A stretch of DNA of 64,000 bases from Rhodobacteraceae bacterium WFHF2C18 (lineage in GTDB: Bacteria > Pseudomonadota > Alphaproteobacteria > Rhodobacterales > Rhodobacteraceae): positions 62,001 through 126,000 of the forward strand of contig NHTQ01000003.1 of NCBI GenBank assembly GCA_002166865.1, read 5' to 3'. The position numbers and the translations under genes were made by a program. Shown one piece after another: positions 1 to 8,564 of this stretch (position 1 is the stretch's first letter; each line of letters starts with the position of its first letter). The notes below the pieces were generated by a model that saw only the letters and a list, made by a program, of their open reading frames with translations, was not told where the DNA came from and made no database searches.

Positions 1-51
1 CCGACACATGGATTATGATTCCACTGCTCTAACCGACTGAGCTACTCCGCC
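1..51 (-). tRNA. tRNA-Met (CAT), 5' part, cut by the window edge
   Basis: Read on the minus strand this is the 5' two thirds of a tRNA: acceptor strand starting GGCGGAG, D-arm with TAGCTCAG and TTAGAGC, then an anticodon stem GTGGA/TCCAT closing the 7-base loop ATCATAA, so the anticodon is CAT. The T-arm and 3' end lie outside the window. The D-arm and loop fit elongator tRNA-Met; a lysidine-modified tRNA-Ile2 would also read CAT and cannot be excluded from a partial gene. Confidence 0.9.
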
Positions 52-128
52 AGACCGCGCTGCTGGGTATGACAGGCCATCCACGTCGTCAAGGGCGATT
101 GGGACAGAAATGTCGACCTCCGGTGCCA

Positions 129-671
129 TCATCCGGCGGCAAGCAGCGCCTCGATCTCGCGGGTCAGGCGCGGCGCCTGAGGGCGCACCATCGACCCGTA
201 GGTCGCCACGACCTCGCCCCGGGGACCCAGCAGGATCTTGTTGAAGTTCCACGCGGGCGCGAACCCCGTCGATGCCGCCACCCATTTGTAGAAATCATGG
301 GCCCCCTCCCCGCGGACCGGGGTGATCGTGGTCATCGGCATGTCGAGGTCGAAGTTCAGTTCGCAGAACTCCTTGACCTTCTCGTTCGTCGCGAGTTCCT
401 GCTTGAAATCCTGCGAGGGCACCGCCAGCACAACGAGGCCCGCATCGCGGTAACGGTCGTACAGTGCCTGCAATCCGTCGTACTGATCGGTGAAGCCGCA
501 GCGGGACGCGGTGTTGACCACCAGGATCGGCTGCCCCTGCCACTGTGACAGCGTGATCTGCCCGCCATCGATCGAGTCGAAGCGCCAGTCGTTCTCTGCC
601 GCGGCGGCGGCACCGACGGCCGTGACGGCGAGGAAAAGACAGACAAGGCGGCGCAGGATGGGCAGGGGCAT
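129..671 (-). CDS. Glutathione peroxidase family protein, exported, Cys type
   Basis: A 180-residue thiol peroxidase that reduces hydroperoxides. Residues 1-25 form a signal peptide (two Arg, a hydrophobic stretch, Ala-rich end), so it should act in the periplasm. The peroxidatic residue is Cys58 in NTASRCGFT, where some homologues have selenocysteine. Gln87 (PSQDF) and Trp141-Asn142 (WNFNK) complete the catalytic tetrad. I chose ATG 671 because GGAG sits about 9 bases upstream; an in-frame ATG at 686 would add five residues. The gene stands alone between the tRNA and a divergent dehydrogenase gene. Being a non-seleno enzyme it may use thioredoxin-like reductants rather than glutathione; this is inferred from the family. 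Confidence 0.93.
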   Translation of the reverse strand: MPLPILRRLVCLFLAVTAVGAAAAAENDWRFDSIDGGQITLSQWQGQPILVVNTASRCGFTDQYDGLQALYDRYRDAGLVVLAVPSQDFKQELATNEKVKEFCELNFDLDMPMTTITPVRGEGAHDFYKWVAASTGFAPAWNFNKILLGPRGEVVATYGSMVRPQAPRLTREIEALLAAG

Positions 672-769
672 GATCTCGGTCTCCATGATGCTTGGGGGAA
701 AGCTTAGAACACCGCCCGTAAACGTCCAGCCCGCTTGTGCCCCGGGCGCGGCTGTCGCAATGTTCCGCC

Positions 770-2200
770 ATGACAGACGCAGCGAACACCGACATCCTTG
801 CCGAGCTCGAACAGATCGTCGGCCCCGCGAACGTGGCACAGGGCGCGGCCGCGGCGGCCTGGACACGCGATTGGACCGGCGCCTACAGCTGGACGCCGCT
901 GGCGGTCGCGCGCCCCGCTGCAACGCCCGAAGTGGCCCGGATCGTCCGCCTTGCCAACCAGACCGGCACGCCGCTGGTGCCCGTTGGCGGCAACACCGGC
1001 CTGTCGGGGGGCAGCGCGGGCGAAGGTGCGATCATGGTCTCGCTGGACCGCATGACCGCCGTGCGCGAAATCCGCCCCGAGGCCCGCATCGCCGTGGTGG
1101 AGGCCGGCGTGATCCTCTCGCGCCTGCACGACGCGGCCGAGGAGGCGGACCTGATCTTTCCGCTGACCTTTGGCGCCCGGGGATCGGCCATGATCGGCGG
1201 CTGCCTGTCCACGAATGCCGGCGGGTCGAACGTGCTGCGCTACGGCAATGCGCGGGATCTGTGCCTGGGGCTGGAGGCGGTGCTACCCACGGGCGAGGTG
1301 CTGGACCTGATGAGCGCGCTGCACAAGGACAATTCGGGCTACGACCTGCGCGACCTGCTGATCGGTGCGGAAGGGACGCTCGGCATCATCACCGCCGCCG
1401 TTCTGAAGCTTCACCCCAGGCCGCGCGCGCATGCCACGGCAATGGTCGCCGCGCCCTCGCTCGATGCGGCGCTCGGCCTTCTCAACCGCCTGCAGGCGGA
1501 AACCGGCGGAGCGGTGGAAGCCTTCGAATACATGCCCGGTGCCTACCTGGACGCCTATGCGAGGAAATTCCCCGACAGCCGCCCGCCCTTCGCCGACCGG
1601 CACGAGGTGAATATCCTCGTGGAGGTTGGCGCCTTGTCGGCGCGTGACGCGCACCCAGCCCCCGATGGCAGCCTGCCGGTGGTCAACCACCTCGAGACGG
1701 TCCTGGCCGATCTTCTGGAAACCGGCGCCGTTCTGGATGCCGTGGTCGCCAGGACCGAGGCGCAACGCAGCGAGATGTGGGCCCGGCGCGAGGCGGCGGC
1801 GGAGGTAGCCCTCACTCGCAAGCCCATGGTCAACAACGATATTTCTGTGCCGCTGGACAAGGTCCAGACCTTTCTGGAGACCATGGCGCGGCGCCTGCGG
1901 GAAATCGAACCCGGGGCGCGGGACATGACCGTGGCGCACCTGGGCGACGGCAACATCCATTACACCGTCTGGCCGGCCACCGACGCGCCGGCGGTGCACG
2001 ATGCCATCATGGAGGCGGTCGAGGACGTGGCGCTGCACCTGGGCGGGAGTTTCTCGGCCGAGCATGGCATCGGGATCAGCAAGAAGCCCTCGATGGCGCG
2101 GCGCAAGGACGCGGTGGCCCTGCAAACGATGCGTGCGGTGAAGCAGGCCATCGACCCGGCGGGCATCATGAATCCCGCCAAGGTCCTGCCCGGGGTCTAA
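770..2200 (+). CDS. FAD-binding oxidoreductase, GlcD / D-2-hydroxyglutarate dehydrogenase type
   Basis: A 476-residue flavoprotein that should oxidise a D-2-hydroxy acid (D-lactate, glycolate or D-2-hydroxyglutarate). The N-terminal half is the PCMH-type FAD-binding domain, with VPVGGNTGLSGGS and GCLSTNAGGSN followed by GAEGTLGIITAAVLKLHP. The C-terminal FAD-oxidase cap contains HLGDGNIHY, EHGIGISKK and IDPAGIMNPAKVLP, the usual end of the family. Start ATG 770 is chosen because homologues begin near here; no strong ribosome-binding site is visible. It converges on hemC with one base between stop codons. The exact substrate cannot be read from sequence. Confidence 0.9.
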   Translation: MTDAANTDILAELEQIVGPANVAQGAAAAAWTRDWTGAYSWTPLAVARPAATPEVARIVRLANQTGTPLVPVGGNTGLSGGSAGEGAIMVSLDRMTAVREIRPEARIAVVEAGVILSRLHDAAEEADLIFPLTFGARGSAMIGGCLSTNAGGSNVLRYGNARDLCLGLEAVLPTGEVLDLMSALHKDNSGYDLRDLLIGAEGTLGIITAAVLKLHPRPRAHATAMVAAPSLDAALGLLNRLQAETGGAVEAFEYMPGAYLDAYARKFPDSRPPFADRHEVNILVEVGALSARDAHPAPDGSLPVVNHLETVLADLLETGAVLDAVVARTEAQRSEMWARREAAAEVALTRKPMVNNDISVPLDKVQTFLETMARRLREIEPGARDMTVAHLGDGNIHYTVWPATDAPAVHDAIMEAVEDVALHLGGSFSAEHGIGISKKPSMARRKDAVALQTMRAVKQAIDPAGIMNPAKVLPGV

Positions 2201-2201
2201 G

Positions 2202-3149
2202 TCACTGACGCCAGTCGAAGAATCCCTCGCCCGCCTGCGCCAGAAGCTTGCCGGCCATCTCGCGGCCCAACTCCGCGCCGTCCTCGATCGGGGCGCGCTG
2301 ATCGTCGCTGAGGCACTCGCTGCCGTCGGGGCGCAGGATCTCGCCGCGCAACCGCAGGGTTCCGCCCTCCAGTTCGGCCAGCCCGGCAATCGGCGTCTCG
2401 CAGGAGCCATCGAGCGCCGCAAGGAAGGCCCGTTCCGCTGCCAGCTGCTTGCCCGTTTCGGCATCATGGATGGCCGCCAGCATGTCGGCGGCGCGGTTGT
2501 CTTCGGCGCGGCGCTCGATTCCGATCGCCCCTTGGGCGAGGGCGGGCAGCATCTCTTCGGGGGCGATGGCCGCCGTGGCCACGTCGGTGCGATCCAGCCG
2601 CTTGAGCCCGGCCATCGCCAGGAAGGTGCAGGCGGCGACACCGTCGTCGAGTTTTCTCAATCTTGTCTGGACGTTGCCGCGAAATTCCACCACCTCCAGG
2701 CGCGGGTAGGCTACCAGTACCTGCGCCCGGCGCCGCAGCGACGACGTGCCGACCCTTGCCCCCTCGGGAAGATCGGCAAGGCCACTGACCGCGGGCGAGA
2801 CGAAGGCATCGCGCGGATCCTCGCGCGGCAGGTAGGTGTCAAGCGCCAGGCCCTCGGGCTGAAGAACCGGCATGTCCTTCATGGAATGCACCGCGAGGTC
2901 GATCTCGCCGGTCAGGAGCGCCTCCTCGATCTCGCGCGTGAACAGGCCCTTGCCGCCGATTTCCTTCAACGGGCGGTCGGTAACGCGATCCCCGGTGGTC
3001 TTTATCACCTTGATTTCAAACGCATCCCGGGGAAGATCGAAGGCCGCGGCGAGACGGTCGCGCGTTTCGTGCGCCTGGGCCAGGGCCAGGGGAGAACCGC
3101 GGGTGCCGAGCTTCATCGGCCGGTGGGGGGTGGGCAGGTCGATTGTCAT
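2202..3149 (-). CDS. hemC: Hydroxymethylbilane synthase (porphobilinogen deaminase)
   Basis: A 315-residue cytosolic enzyme that joins four porphobilinogen units into hydroxymethylbilane, the precursor of haem, bacteriochlorophyll and cobalamin. Seen: [11 protein letters not shown] near the N-terminus, [15 protein letters not shown] with [41 protein letters not shown], and Cys250 in LDGSCETP, which carries the dipyrromethane cofactor. Length is normal. An internal Met at residue 12 is an alternative start. It is divergent from hemE with a 92-base gap, a known Rhodobacteraceae arrangement that allows shared control of tetrapyrrole synthesis. Confidence 0.97.
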   Translation of the reverse strand: MTIDLPTPHRPMKLGTRGSPLALAQAHETRDRLAAAFDLPRDAFEIKVIKTTGDRVTDRPLKEIGGKGLFTREIEEALLTGEIDLAVHSMKDMPVLQPEGLALDTYLPREDPRDAFVSPAVSGLADLPEGARVGTSSLRRRAQVLVAYPRLEVVEFRGNVQTRLRKLDDGVAACTFLAMAGLKRLDRTDVATAAIAPEEMLPALAQGAIGIERRAEDNRAADMLAAIHDAETGKQLAAERAFLAALDGSCETPIAGLAELEGGTLRLRGEILRPDGSECLSDDQRAPIEDGAELGREMAGKLLAQAGEGFFDWRQ

Positions 3150-3241
3150 GGCAACGGTCTATCCACGCCGCGGGGTGGTGGCAAGCGGCCTTGACATCGG
3201 CAGGCCCCGGGGTGAGGGGTTGGCCGGCGATGGAGGTGACG

Positions 3242-4276
3242 ATGACCGGGCAAAAGACGATCTTGCGGGCACTGGCGGGCGAGGCACAGGATGTGCCGCC
3301 GATCTGGATGATGCGCCAGGCGGGGCGCTACCTGCCGGAGTACCGCGCGACACGGGAACAGGCAGGGGATTTCCTGTCGCTGTGCTACAACAGCGACCTG
3401 GCGACCGAGGTCACGCTGCAGCCGATCCGGCGTTACCATTTCGACGCGGCGATCCTGTTTGCCGATATTCTTCTTGTGCCCCAAGCACTTGGCGCGGACC
3501 TGTGGTTCGTGAAGGGGGAAGGGCCGCGGCTGTCCACGGTGACCGGGCAGGCCGATTTCGACCGCCTGGCCCCGGCGGCGGACATCCACGAAACCCTGAA
3601 CCCGATCTACCAGACCGTGCGCAACCTGACCGGCGCCTTGCCCGGCGACGTCACGCTGATCGGATTCGCCGGCGCCCCCTGGACCGTGGCCACCTACATG
3701 ATTGCCGGGCGGGGCACCCCGGACCAAGGGCCCGCGCATGCCTTGAAGTCTGAAAACAAAGAACTTTTCGACGCGCTCATGGAACGGCTGACCGCGGCCA
3801 CGATCGAGTATCTCTCCGCCCAGATCGCGGCGGGCGCGGAATGCGTGAAGATCTTCGACAGCTGGGCGGGATCGCTGAACGATGAAGATTTCGAAACCTA
3901 CGCGACCGCCCCCGCGCGGCGGATCACCGCGGAACTGAAGGCCCGCCATGGCAACGTGCCGGTCATCGCCTTCCCGCGGCAGGCAGGGGACAAGTACATA
4001 GGATTCCACGAGAAAACCGGGGCCGACTGCGTGGCCCTGGACGATTCGGTCAGCCCCGAATGGGCGGCGGAACATGTTCAGGTCTCGGGCTGCGTGCAGG
4101 GAAATCTTTCGCCGAAACATATGGTTACGGGCGGGCCCGCGCTGGTCGAGGAGAGCCGGCGCATCGTCTCGGCCTTCCGCGGGGGGCCGCATATCTTCAA
4201 CCTTGGCCACGGGATCACCCCCGATGCCGATCCCGACAACGTCCAGCGCATGATCGACGCGGTACGCGGCGCCTGA
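3242..4276 (+). CDS. hemE: Uroporphyrinogen decarboxylase
   Basis: A 344-residue cytosolic enzyme that removes four carboxyl groups from uroporphyrinogen III to give coproporphyrinogen III. The signature [17 protein letters not shown] lies near the N-terminus; [38 protein letters not shown] and [16 protein letters not shown] follow in the family order. Start ATG 3242 follows GGAGGTGAC at a good distance. The longer reading frame to 3143 overlaps hemC and is not needed. A near-perfect palindrome directly after the stop codon probably ends transcription. Confidence 0.97.
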   Translation: MTGQKTILRALAGEAQDVPPIWMMRQAGRYLPEYRATREQAGDFLSLCYNSDLATEVTLQPIRRYHFDAAILFADILLVPQALGADLWFVKGEGPRLSTVTGQADFDRLAPAADIHETLNPIYQTVRNLTGALPGDVTLIGFAGAPWTVATYMIAGRGTPDQGPAHALKSENKELFDALMERLTAATIEYLSAQIAAGAECVKIFDSWAGSLNDEDFETYATAPARRITAELKARHGNVPVIAFPRQAGDKYIGFHEKTGADCVALDDSVSPEWAAEHVQVSGCVQGNLSPKHMVTGGPALVEESRRIVSAFRGGPHIFNLGHGITPDADPDNVQRMIDAVRGA

Positions 4277-4308
4277 CGCCCGTACGGTTCGTACGAGCCG
4301 TACGGGCG
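4277..4308 (+). terminator. Near-perfect 32-bp palindrome after hemE
   Basis: The 16-base arms pair with a single T-G mismatch. The core is built of three GTACG units spaced exactly 9 bases apart (4282, 4291, 4300). It starts on the base after the hemE stop. There is no U-tract, so it is either a factor-assisted terminator or mRNA-end stabiliser, or a protein-binding palindrome upstream of dddP (ATG at 4418). Confidence 0.55.
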
Positions 4309-4417
4309 ATCGGTACCCTCGCCCGGCCGCCCGCGCCCGAAAGCGACACCCGCGGCTGTCGCAATCCAGCATGCGTCCAATCCTCCCGCTGGCAGTCTGG
4401 CCGGGGGAGGGACCACG

Positions 4418-5761
4418 ATGAACGAACACTACCGTGACAGGCGCAAGATCGAGCCGGCGCGGGACGGCACTCTGGCCGACGGCAGCCCGAACGACAACGA
4501 CCGGGCCGAGATCGGGCCGACGCAACTGGCCTTCGCGGAATGGGCCGCAGCGGGGCTGGAGCTGCCCGACCTGGACGCGATGCGGCGCTACCGATGGCGG
4601 CGGCTGACCGCGGCGGTGGTGGCGCGCGACCATGCCGGGATCCTGATGTTCGATCCGATGAACATCCGCTACGCCACCGATTCCACCAACATGCAGCTTT
4701 GGAACGCGCACAATCCGTTCCGGGCGGTCCTGCTTTGTGCGGACGGCTACATGGTGATCTGGGATTACAAGTGCGCGACGTTTCTCAGCGACTTCAACCC
4801 GCTGGTGCGCGAGCGGCGCTCGGGCGCGGATCTGTTCTACTTCGATCGCGGCGACAAGATCGACGTGGCCGCCGACCGGTTCGCCAAGGAGGTCGCCGCG
4901 TTGCTGGCCGAACACGCGCCCGGCAACCGGCGGCTGGCCGTGGACAAGCCCACGCTGCACGGGCTGCGCGCGCTGGAAGCGCAGGGGTTGCAGGTGATGG
5001 AGGGGGAGGAGGTCACCGAGAAGACCCGCGCGGTCAAGGGCCCCGACGAGATCAAGGCGATGCGCTGCGCCATGCACGCCTGCGAGACGGCGGTGTCCGA
5101 GATGGAGCGCTTCGCGCGCACGGCCGTTCCCCGCGGCGGGGTGAGCGAGGACGACATCTGGGCGGTCCTGCACGCCGAGAACATCCGCCGCGGCGGCGAG
5201 TGGATCGAGACCCGGCTTCTGGCCTCGGGGCCGCGGACGAACCCGTGGTTCCAGGAGTGCGGCCCGCGGATCGTGTCGGAGAACGAGATCGTGGCCTTCG
5301 ACACCGATCTGGTGGGCAGCTACGGCATCTGCTGCGACATCTCGCGCACCTGGTGGATCGGCGACGGCGCACCGCGGCCGGACATGGTGGCGGCGATGCG
5401 CCACGCGCACGAGCACATCCTGTCCAACATGGAGATGCTGAAGCCGGGGGTGACGATCCCCGAGCTCAGCGCCGGCACCCATGTGCTGGAGGACCGCTAC
5501 CAGGCGCAGAAATACGGCTGCCTGATGCACGGCGTGGGCCTTTGCGACGAATGGCCGCTGGTCGTCTATCCCGATAGCGCGGTGGCCGGCGCCTTCGACT
5601 ATCCGCTGGAGCCGGGCATGGTGATGTGTGTCGAGGCGCTGGTCAGCGAAACGGGCGGCGACTTCTCGATCAAGCTGGAGGACCAGGTTCTGATCACCGA
5701 GGACGGATACGAGAACCTGACCCGTTATCCATTCGACTCGCGGTTGATGGGCAAGGGCTGA
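4418..5761 (+). CDS. dddP: DMSP lyase DddP (M24-fold, DMS-releasing)
   Basis: A 447-residue enzyme, the exact length of Roseobacter DddP, that cleaves dimethylsulfoniopropionate into dimethyl sulfide and acrylate in the cytoplasm. It has the fold of M24 metallopeptidases. All residues reported for crystallised DddP are present at the same numbers: metal ligands Asp295, Asp297, Asp307, His371, Glu406, Glu421, plus Tyr366 and the proposed catalytic Asp377 (HGVGLCDEW). The characteristic stretch TDSTNMQLWNAHNPFR is intact, which separates it from related creatinases and prolidases. GGGAGG precedes ATG 4418. It stands alone between hemE and a convergent GGDEF gene, with which its last 37 bases overlap; no acrylate-handling genes are adjacent. 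Confidence 0.95.
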   Translation: MNEHYRDRRKIEPARDGTLADGSPNDNDRAEIGPTQLAFAEWAAAGLELPDLDAMRRYRWRRLTAAVVARDHAGILMFDPMNIRYATDSTNMQLWNAHNPFRAVLLCADGYMVIWDYKCATFLSDFNPLVRERRSGADLFYFDRGDKIDVAADRFAKEVAALLAEHAPGNRRLAVDKPTLHGLRALEAQGLQVMEGEEVTEKTRAVKGPDEIKAMRCAMHACETAVSEMERFARTAVPRGGVSEDDIWAVLHAENIRRGGEWIETRLLASGPRTNPWFQECGPRIVSENEIVAFDTDLVGSYGICCDISRTWWIGDGAPRPDMVAAMRHAHEHILSNMEMLKPGVTIPELSAGTHVLEDRYQAQKYGCLMHGVGLCDEWPLVVYPDSAVAGAFDYPLEPGMVMCVEALVSETGGDFSIKLEDQVLITEDGYENLTRYPFDSRLMGKG

Positions 5762-6510
5762 GCCGGGGCGGGGGGTTGCGGCCCGTCATCGACGCCGGGT
5801 TGGTAGGCGCAGGCCCGGTCGCGGCCATCGGCCTTGGCGCGGTAAAGCGCGCGGTCGGCGCGGCGCATCGCCGTTTCGATCCCGTCCGGCCCCTCGAGCG
5901 GCGCCAGGCCGAAGCTGACGGTGATGCGCACCGGCTGACCGTCCAGCACGACCGGTTCCTCGCGGATGCGCCGGCACAGGCGAGCGGCGGCGCGGTAACC
6001 CTGCAGCGGCGTCACGTCCTGAAGCAGGATCACGAATTCCTCGCCGCCGAATCGCGCGACCACGTCCCCCTGCCGGCAGTTGCGGCGCAGGGCCTGCGCC
6101 ACCTGCCACAGGGCGGAATCCCCGGCCGGGTGGCCGTAGCGGTCATTGACGGCCTTGAAGTGGTCGATGTCGGCCACCGCCAGCACCTTGGGTCCCGGCG
6201 GCAGGGCCGCGACCCGCGCGTGAAAGCGCGCCCGCGTGCCCAGCCCGGTCAGGGGATCGTGGCTGAGGGCGTGTTCCAGCTGCGCGGTCAGGCCCTCGGC
6301 CCGGCGCAGGCGCCCGCCCACCACGACGGCGATGGGGGCGGCCAGGATCAGCACCACCACGGTGCCCGGCAGGGCCGTACGCAGGAACAGATCGGGCGGC
6401 AGGAAAAGAAACCGCAGCCCCAGCGAGCCCAGCGCCGCCGCAGCCGAGACGGCCAGGGCGAACAGCCAGACATCGTTGCGGGTTTTCAGACGCAGTTTCA
6501 TGGCCGGCAT
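5725..6510 (-). CDS. Membrane-anchored diguanylate cyclase (GGDEF)
   Basis: A 261-residue protein with two predicted membrane helices (about 15-40 and 45-66) and a cytoplasmic GGDEF domain from about residue 80. The active-site loop is GGEEF at 155-159, and an inhibitory site RxxD (Arg146-Asp149) lies five residues before it, so it should make c-di-GMP and be product-inhibited. SHDPLTGLGTR and DIDHFKAVNDRYGH are the usual GTP and metal-binding motifs. There is no sensory domain beyond the helices. The last codons overlap the end of dddP on the other strand. Start could be ATG 6510 or Met4. Confidence 0.93.
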   Translation of the reverse strand: MPAMKLRLKTRNDVWLFALAVSAAAALGSLGLRFLFLPPDLFLRTALPGTVVVLILAAPIAVVVGGRLRRAEGLTAQLEHALSHDPLTGLGTRARFHARVAALPPGPKVLAVADIDHFKAVNDRYGHPAGDSALWQVAQALRRNCRQGDVVARFGGEEFVILLQDVTPLQGYRAAARLCRRIREEPVVLDGQPVRITVSFGLAPLEGPDGIETAMRRADRALYRAKADGRDRACAYQPGVDDGPQPPAPAQPLPINRESNG

Positions 6511-6714
6511 CCCGGTGACGTGTTGGCCCGCAGGATGGCGCGCGCGGGTTAACGGCCGCTCGGCACGGCGCGGCTTTCTGCGGACAAATCGCCTAGAATT
6601 GCGGGGATCCGTGGCGGGGGACGGCTCATATCTGCGTGACGCGGGCCGATGGGGGCTGGCGCCGGGCCGGCGGCCTTCTTAGGGTGCCGTCAAGCTGGAC
6701 AAGAGGAGGCACCG

Positions 6715-7950
6715 ATGCCGACGGAACGCCTGACTTTCACGGGCCATGCCGGAACCGAGCTGGCCGCGCGCCTGGACCTGCCGGAGGGCCCGCACCTGGC
6801 CACCGCGTTGTTCGCGCATTGCTTTACCTGTTCCAAGGACATCCCGGCGGCGAAGCGGATCTCGCAGCGCCTGGCCGGGGCGGGAATCGCGGTGCTGCGC
6901 TTCGACTTCACCGGCCTGGGCCATTCCGAGGGCGAATTCGAGAACACCTCGTTCAACTCGAACGTCGCGGACCTTGTGCATGCGGCCGATGCGCTGGCCG
7001 AGCGCGACATGGCGCCCGCGCTCCTGGTGGGGCATTCGCTGGGGGGCGCGGCGGTGCTGGCGGCGGCGCGGCGGATCGAAAGCGCGCGCGCGGTGGCCAC
7101 GATCGGCGCGCCCTACGATCCCCAGCATGTCACGCACAATTTCGACGATGCGCTGGAGGAGATCGACGCGCAGGGCACGGCCGAGGTGGACCTGGGCGGC
7201 CGGCCGGTGCGCATCGGGCGCGATTTCGTGGAAAGCGTGAAGGCCGAATCGCTGACCGAGGAAATCCGCGGCCTGCGGCGGGCCCTTCTGGTCCTGCACG
7301 CCCCCCGCGATTCCATCGTGGGCATCGACAACGCGGCGGAAATCTTCAAGACCGCCAAGCACCCCAAGAGCTTCGTCACGCTGAACGAGGCCGATCACCT
7401 GGTCACCGATCCCAAGGATGCCGAATATGCCGCCGAGGTCATCGCGGCCTGGACCACGCGCTACCTGGACCTGACCCCGCCGGCGCCGCCCCCGGGCGCG
7501 CCGGAGGGGGTGGTCCGCGTGAGCGAGGCCGATCCGGGCGGCTTCCTGCAGGACGTCAACGCCGGGCCCGAGCACCATCTGCTGGCCGACGAGCCCGAGG
7601 CCTATGGCGGCACCAACCGGGGGCTTTCGCCCTATGGCTTCCTGAGCGCGGGGCTGGGCGCCTGCACCTCGATGACCATCCGCATGTACGCGCGGCGCAA
7701 GGGCTGGCCGCTGGACGATGTCAGCGTCGACGTCTGCCACGACAAGGTGCACGCGCAGGACGCCGAGAGCGGCGGCACCGCCAAGGCCGACAAGTTCACC
7801 CGCGTGATCCGGCTGGAAGGCGACCTGGACGACGAGCAGCGCGCCCGGCTGATCGAGATCGCGGACAAGTGCCCGGTGCACCGCACCCTGACCCGCAGCT
7901 CCGAGGTCGTGACCAAGTCGGCCGAGACCGTGGAGCGCGAATCGGACTGA
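6715..7950 (+). CDS. Bifunctional alpha/beta hydrolase - OsmC fusion protein
   Basis: A 411-residue two-domain protein. Residues 1-255 are an alpha/beta hydrolase with nucleophile elbow GHSLGG (Ser108), Asp199 (APRDS) and His228 (NEADHLV). After a Pro-rich linker (254-263) residues 275-411 form an OsmC/Ohr-type domain with the two reactive cysteines Cys317 (GACTSM) and Cys386 (DKCPVHR), typical of thiol peroxidases that act on organic hydroperoxides. Fusions of this kind are a recognised family; the substrate is unknown, but hydrolysis followed by reduction of oxidised lipid esters is plausible. AGGAGG precedes ATG 6715. Confidence 0.92.
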   Translation: MPTERLTFTGHAGTELAARLDLPEGPHLATALFAHCFTCSKDIPAAKRISQRLAGAGIAVLRFDFTGLGHSEGEFENTSFNSNVADLVHAADALAERDMAPALLVGHSLGGAAVLAAARRIESARAVATIGAPYDPQHVTHNFDDALEEIDAQGTAEVDLGGRPVRIGRDFVESVKAESLTEEIRGLRRALLVLHAPRDSIVGIDNAAEIFKTAKHPKSFVTLNEADHLVTDPKDAEYAAEVIAAWTTRYLDLTPPAPPPGAPEGVVRVSEADPGGFLQDVNAGPEHHLLADEPEAYGGTNRGLSPYGFLSAGLGACTSMTIRMYARRKGWPLDDVSVDVCHDKVHAQDAESGGTAKADKFTRVIRLEGDLDDEQRARLIEIADKCPVHRTLTRSSEVVTKSAETVERESD

Positions 7951-7970
7951 CCCGGCGCCGCCCCGTCCGG

Positions 7971-8333
7971 CTACCGGCGCGCGCCGTGGTATTCCACCAC
8001 CGCCGTGAGATCCTCGGGCGGGACATCCGATTGCAGGAAGGCGCAGGCGTTGGCGCAGTGCGCGAAGATCGAGCCGTCGGAAAACATGGCCGTATCTGTC
8101 ACGAAGATCAGCTTGGTATCCGGGTAGCGATAACTGGCCAGATCGGCAATCGCCAGCGCACTGCCCTCTTCGAGGATGAGGTCGAGCACGATCACCTGGA
8201 ATTCCTGGGTGTCGAGCGCGGTGGCGGCCTGGGCCTGGGTGTGGGCGACTCGCACTTCAAGCCCCTGGCGCGTCATGTGATCGTGCCAGCGCTGCGCGAG
8301 ATCCCGCGCGCTTTCCACGATCAGGACGTCCAT
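7971..8333 (-). CDS. Stand-alone, partly degenerate receiver domain protein
   Basis: A 120-residue protein that is only a CheY-like receiver. Beta1 is VLIVE with one acidic residue; the phospho-acceptor Asp51 lies in VIVLDLIL; beta4 ends in FVTDT with the conserved Thr. The conserved Lys-Pro of beta5 is missing (AFLQSD around 99-103). Phosphorylation is therefore possible but switching is likely altered. No histidine kinase is adjacent, and it has no output domain, so any partner is elsewhere. It converges on the hydrolase-OsmC gene. Confidence 0.75.
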   Translation of the reverse strand: MDVLIVESARDLAQRWHDHMTRQGLEVRVAHTQAQAATALDTQEFQVIVLDLILEEGSALAIADLASYRYPDTKLIFVTDTAMFSDGSIFAHCANACAFLQSDVPPEDLTAVVEYHGARR

Positions 8334-8564
8334 GGCGGTTCTCCTGGCGGGATACGTCGGTGCCCGTTTGTGTCAGCGCGTTTTTCCAAGTTCACAAGTC
8401 ATAGCGCATCCGGCGCGCCGCGGCGAGCCTGATCTTGCCAGGGGCGCAGAAATCCGCTTGAAAAGGCCCGGCAACGGCCGGGAAAGGCATGACGTGGCGG
8501 ACCAGCATCAGCGACAGGGACAAGCGTCGCGTGCGCACGGTCGCGCGCAGCGGGGGCTGAGCCG

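Noticed and set aside
3150-3241. PpsR-type operator (TGT-N12-ACA) between hemC and hemE.
   Set aside because: No correctly spaced pair was found by eye in the 92-base gap.
3146-5530. A 794-codon minus-strand open frame opposite hemE and dddP.
   Set aside because: It is His/Arg/Pro/Gly-rich with no domain, lying opposite two certain genes; a shadow of G+C-rich codon bias.
8489-8560. A 23-codon open frame (MTWRTSISDRDKRRVR...) directly before cobC that could be a leader peptide.
   Set aside because: No clear ribosome-binding site, arginine-rich as expected of random G+C-rich DNA, and no attenuator hairpin or riboswitch next to it.
8334-8564. Possible cobalamin riboswitch upstream of cobC-cobD.
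   Set aside because: The conserved B12-box core is not present in this stretch by eye.
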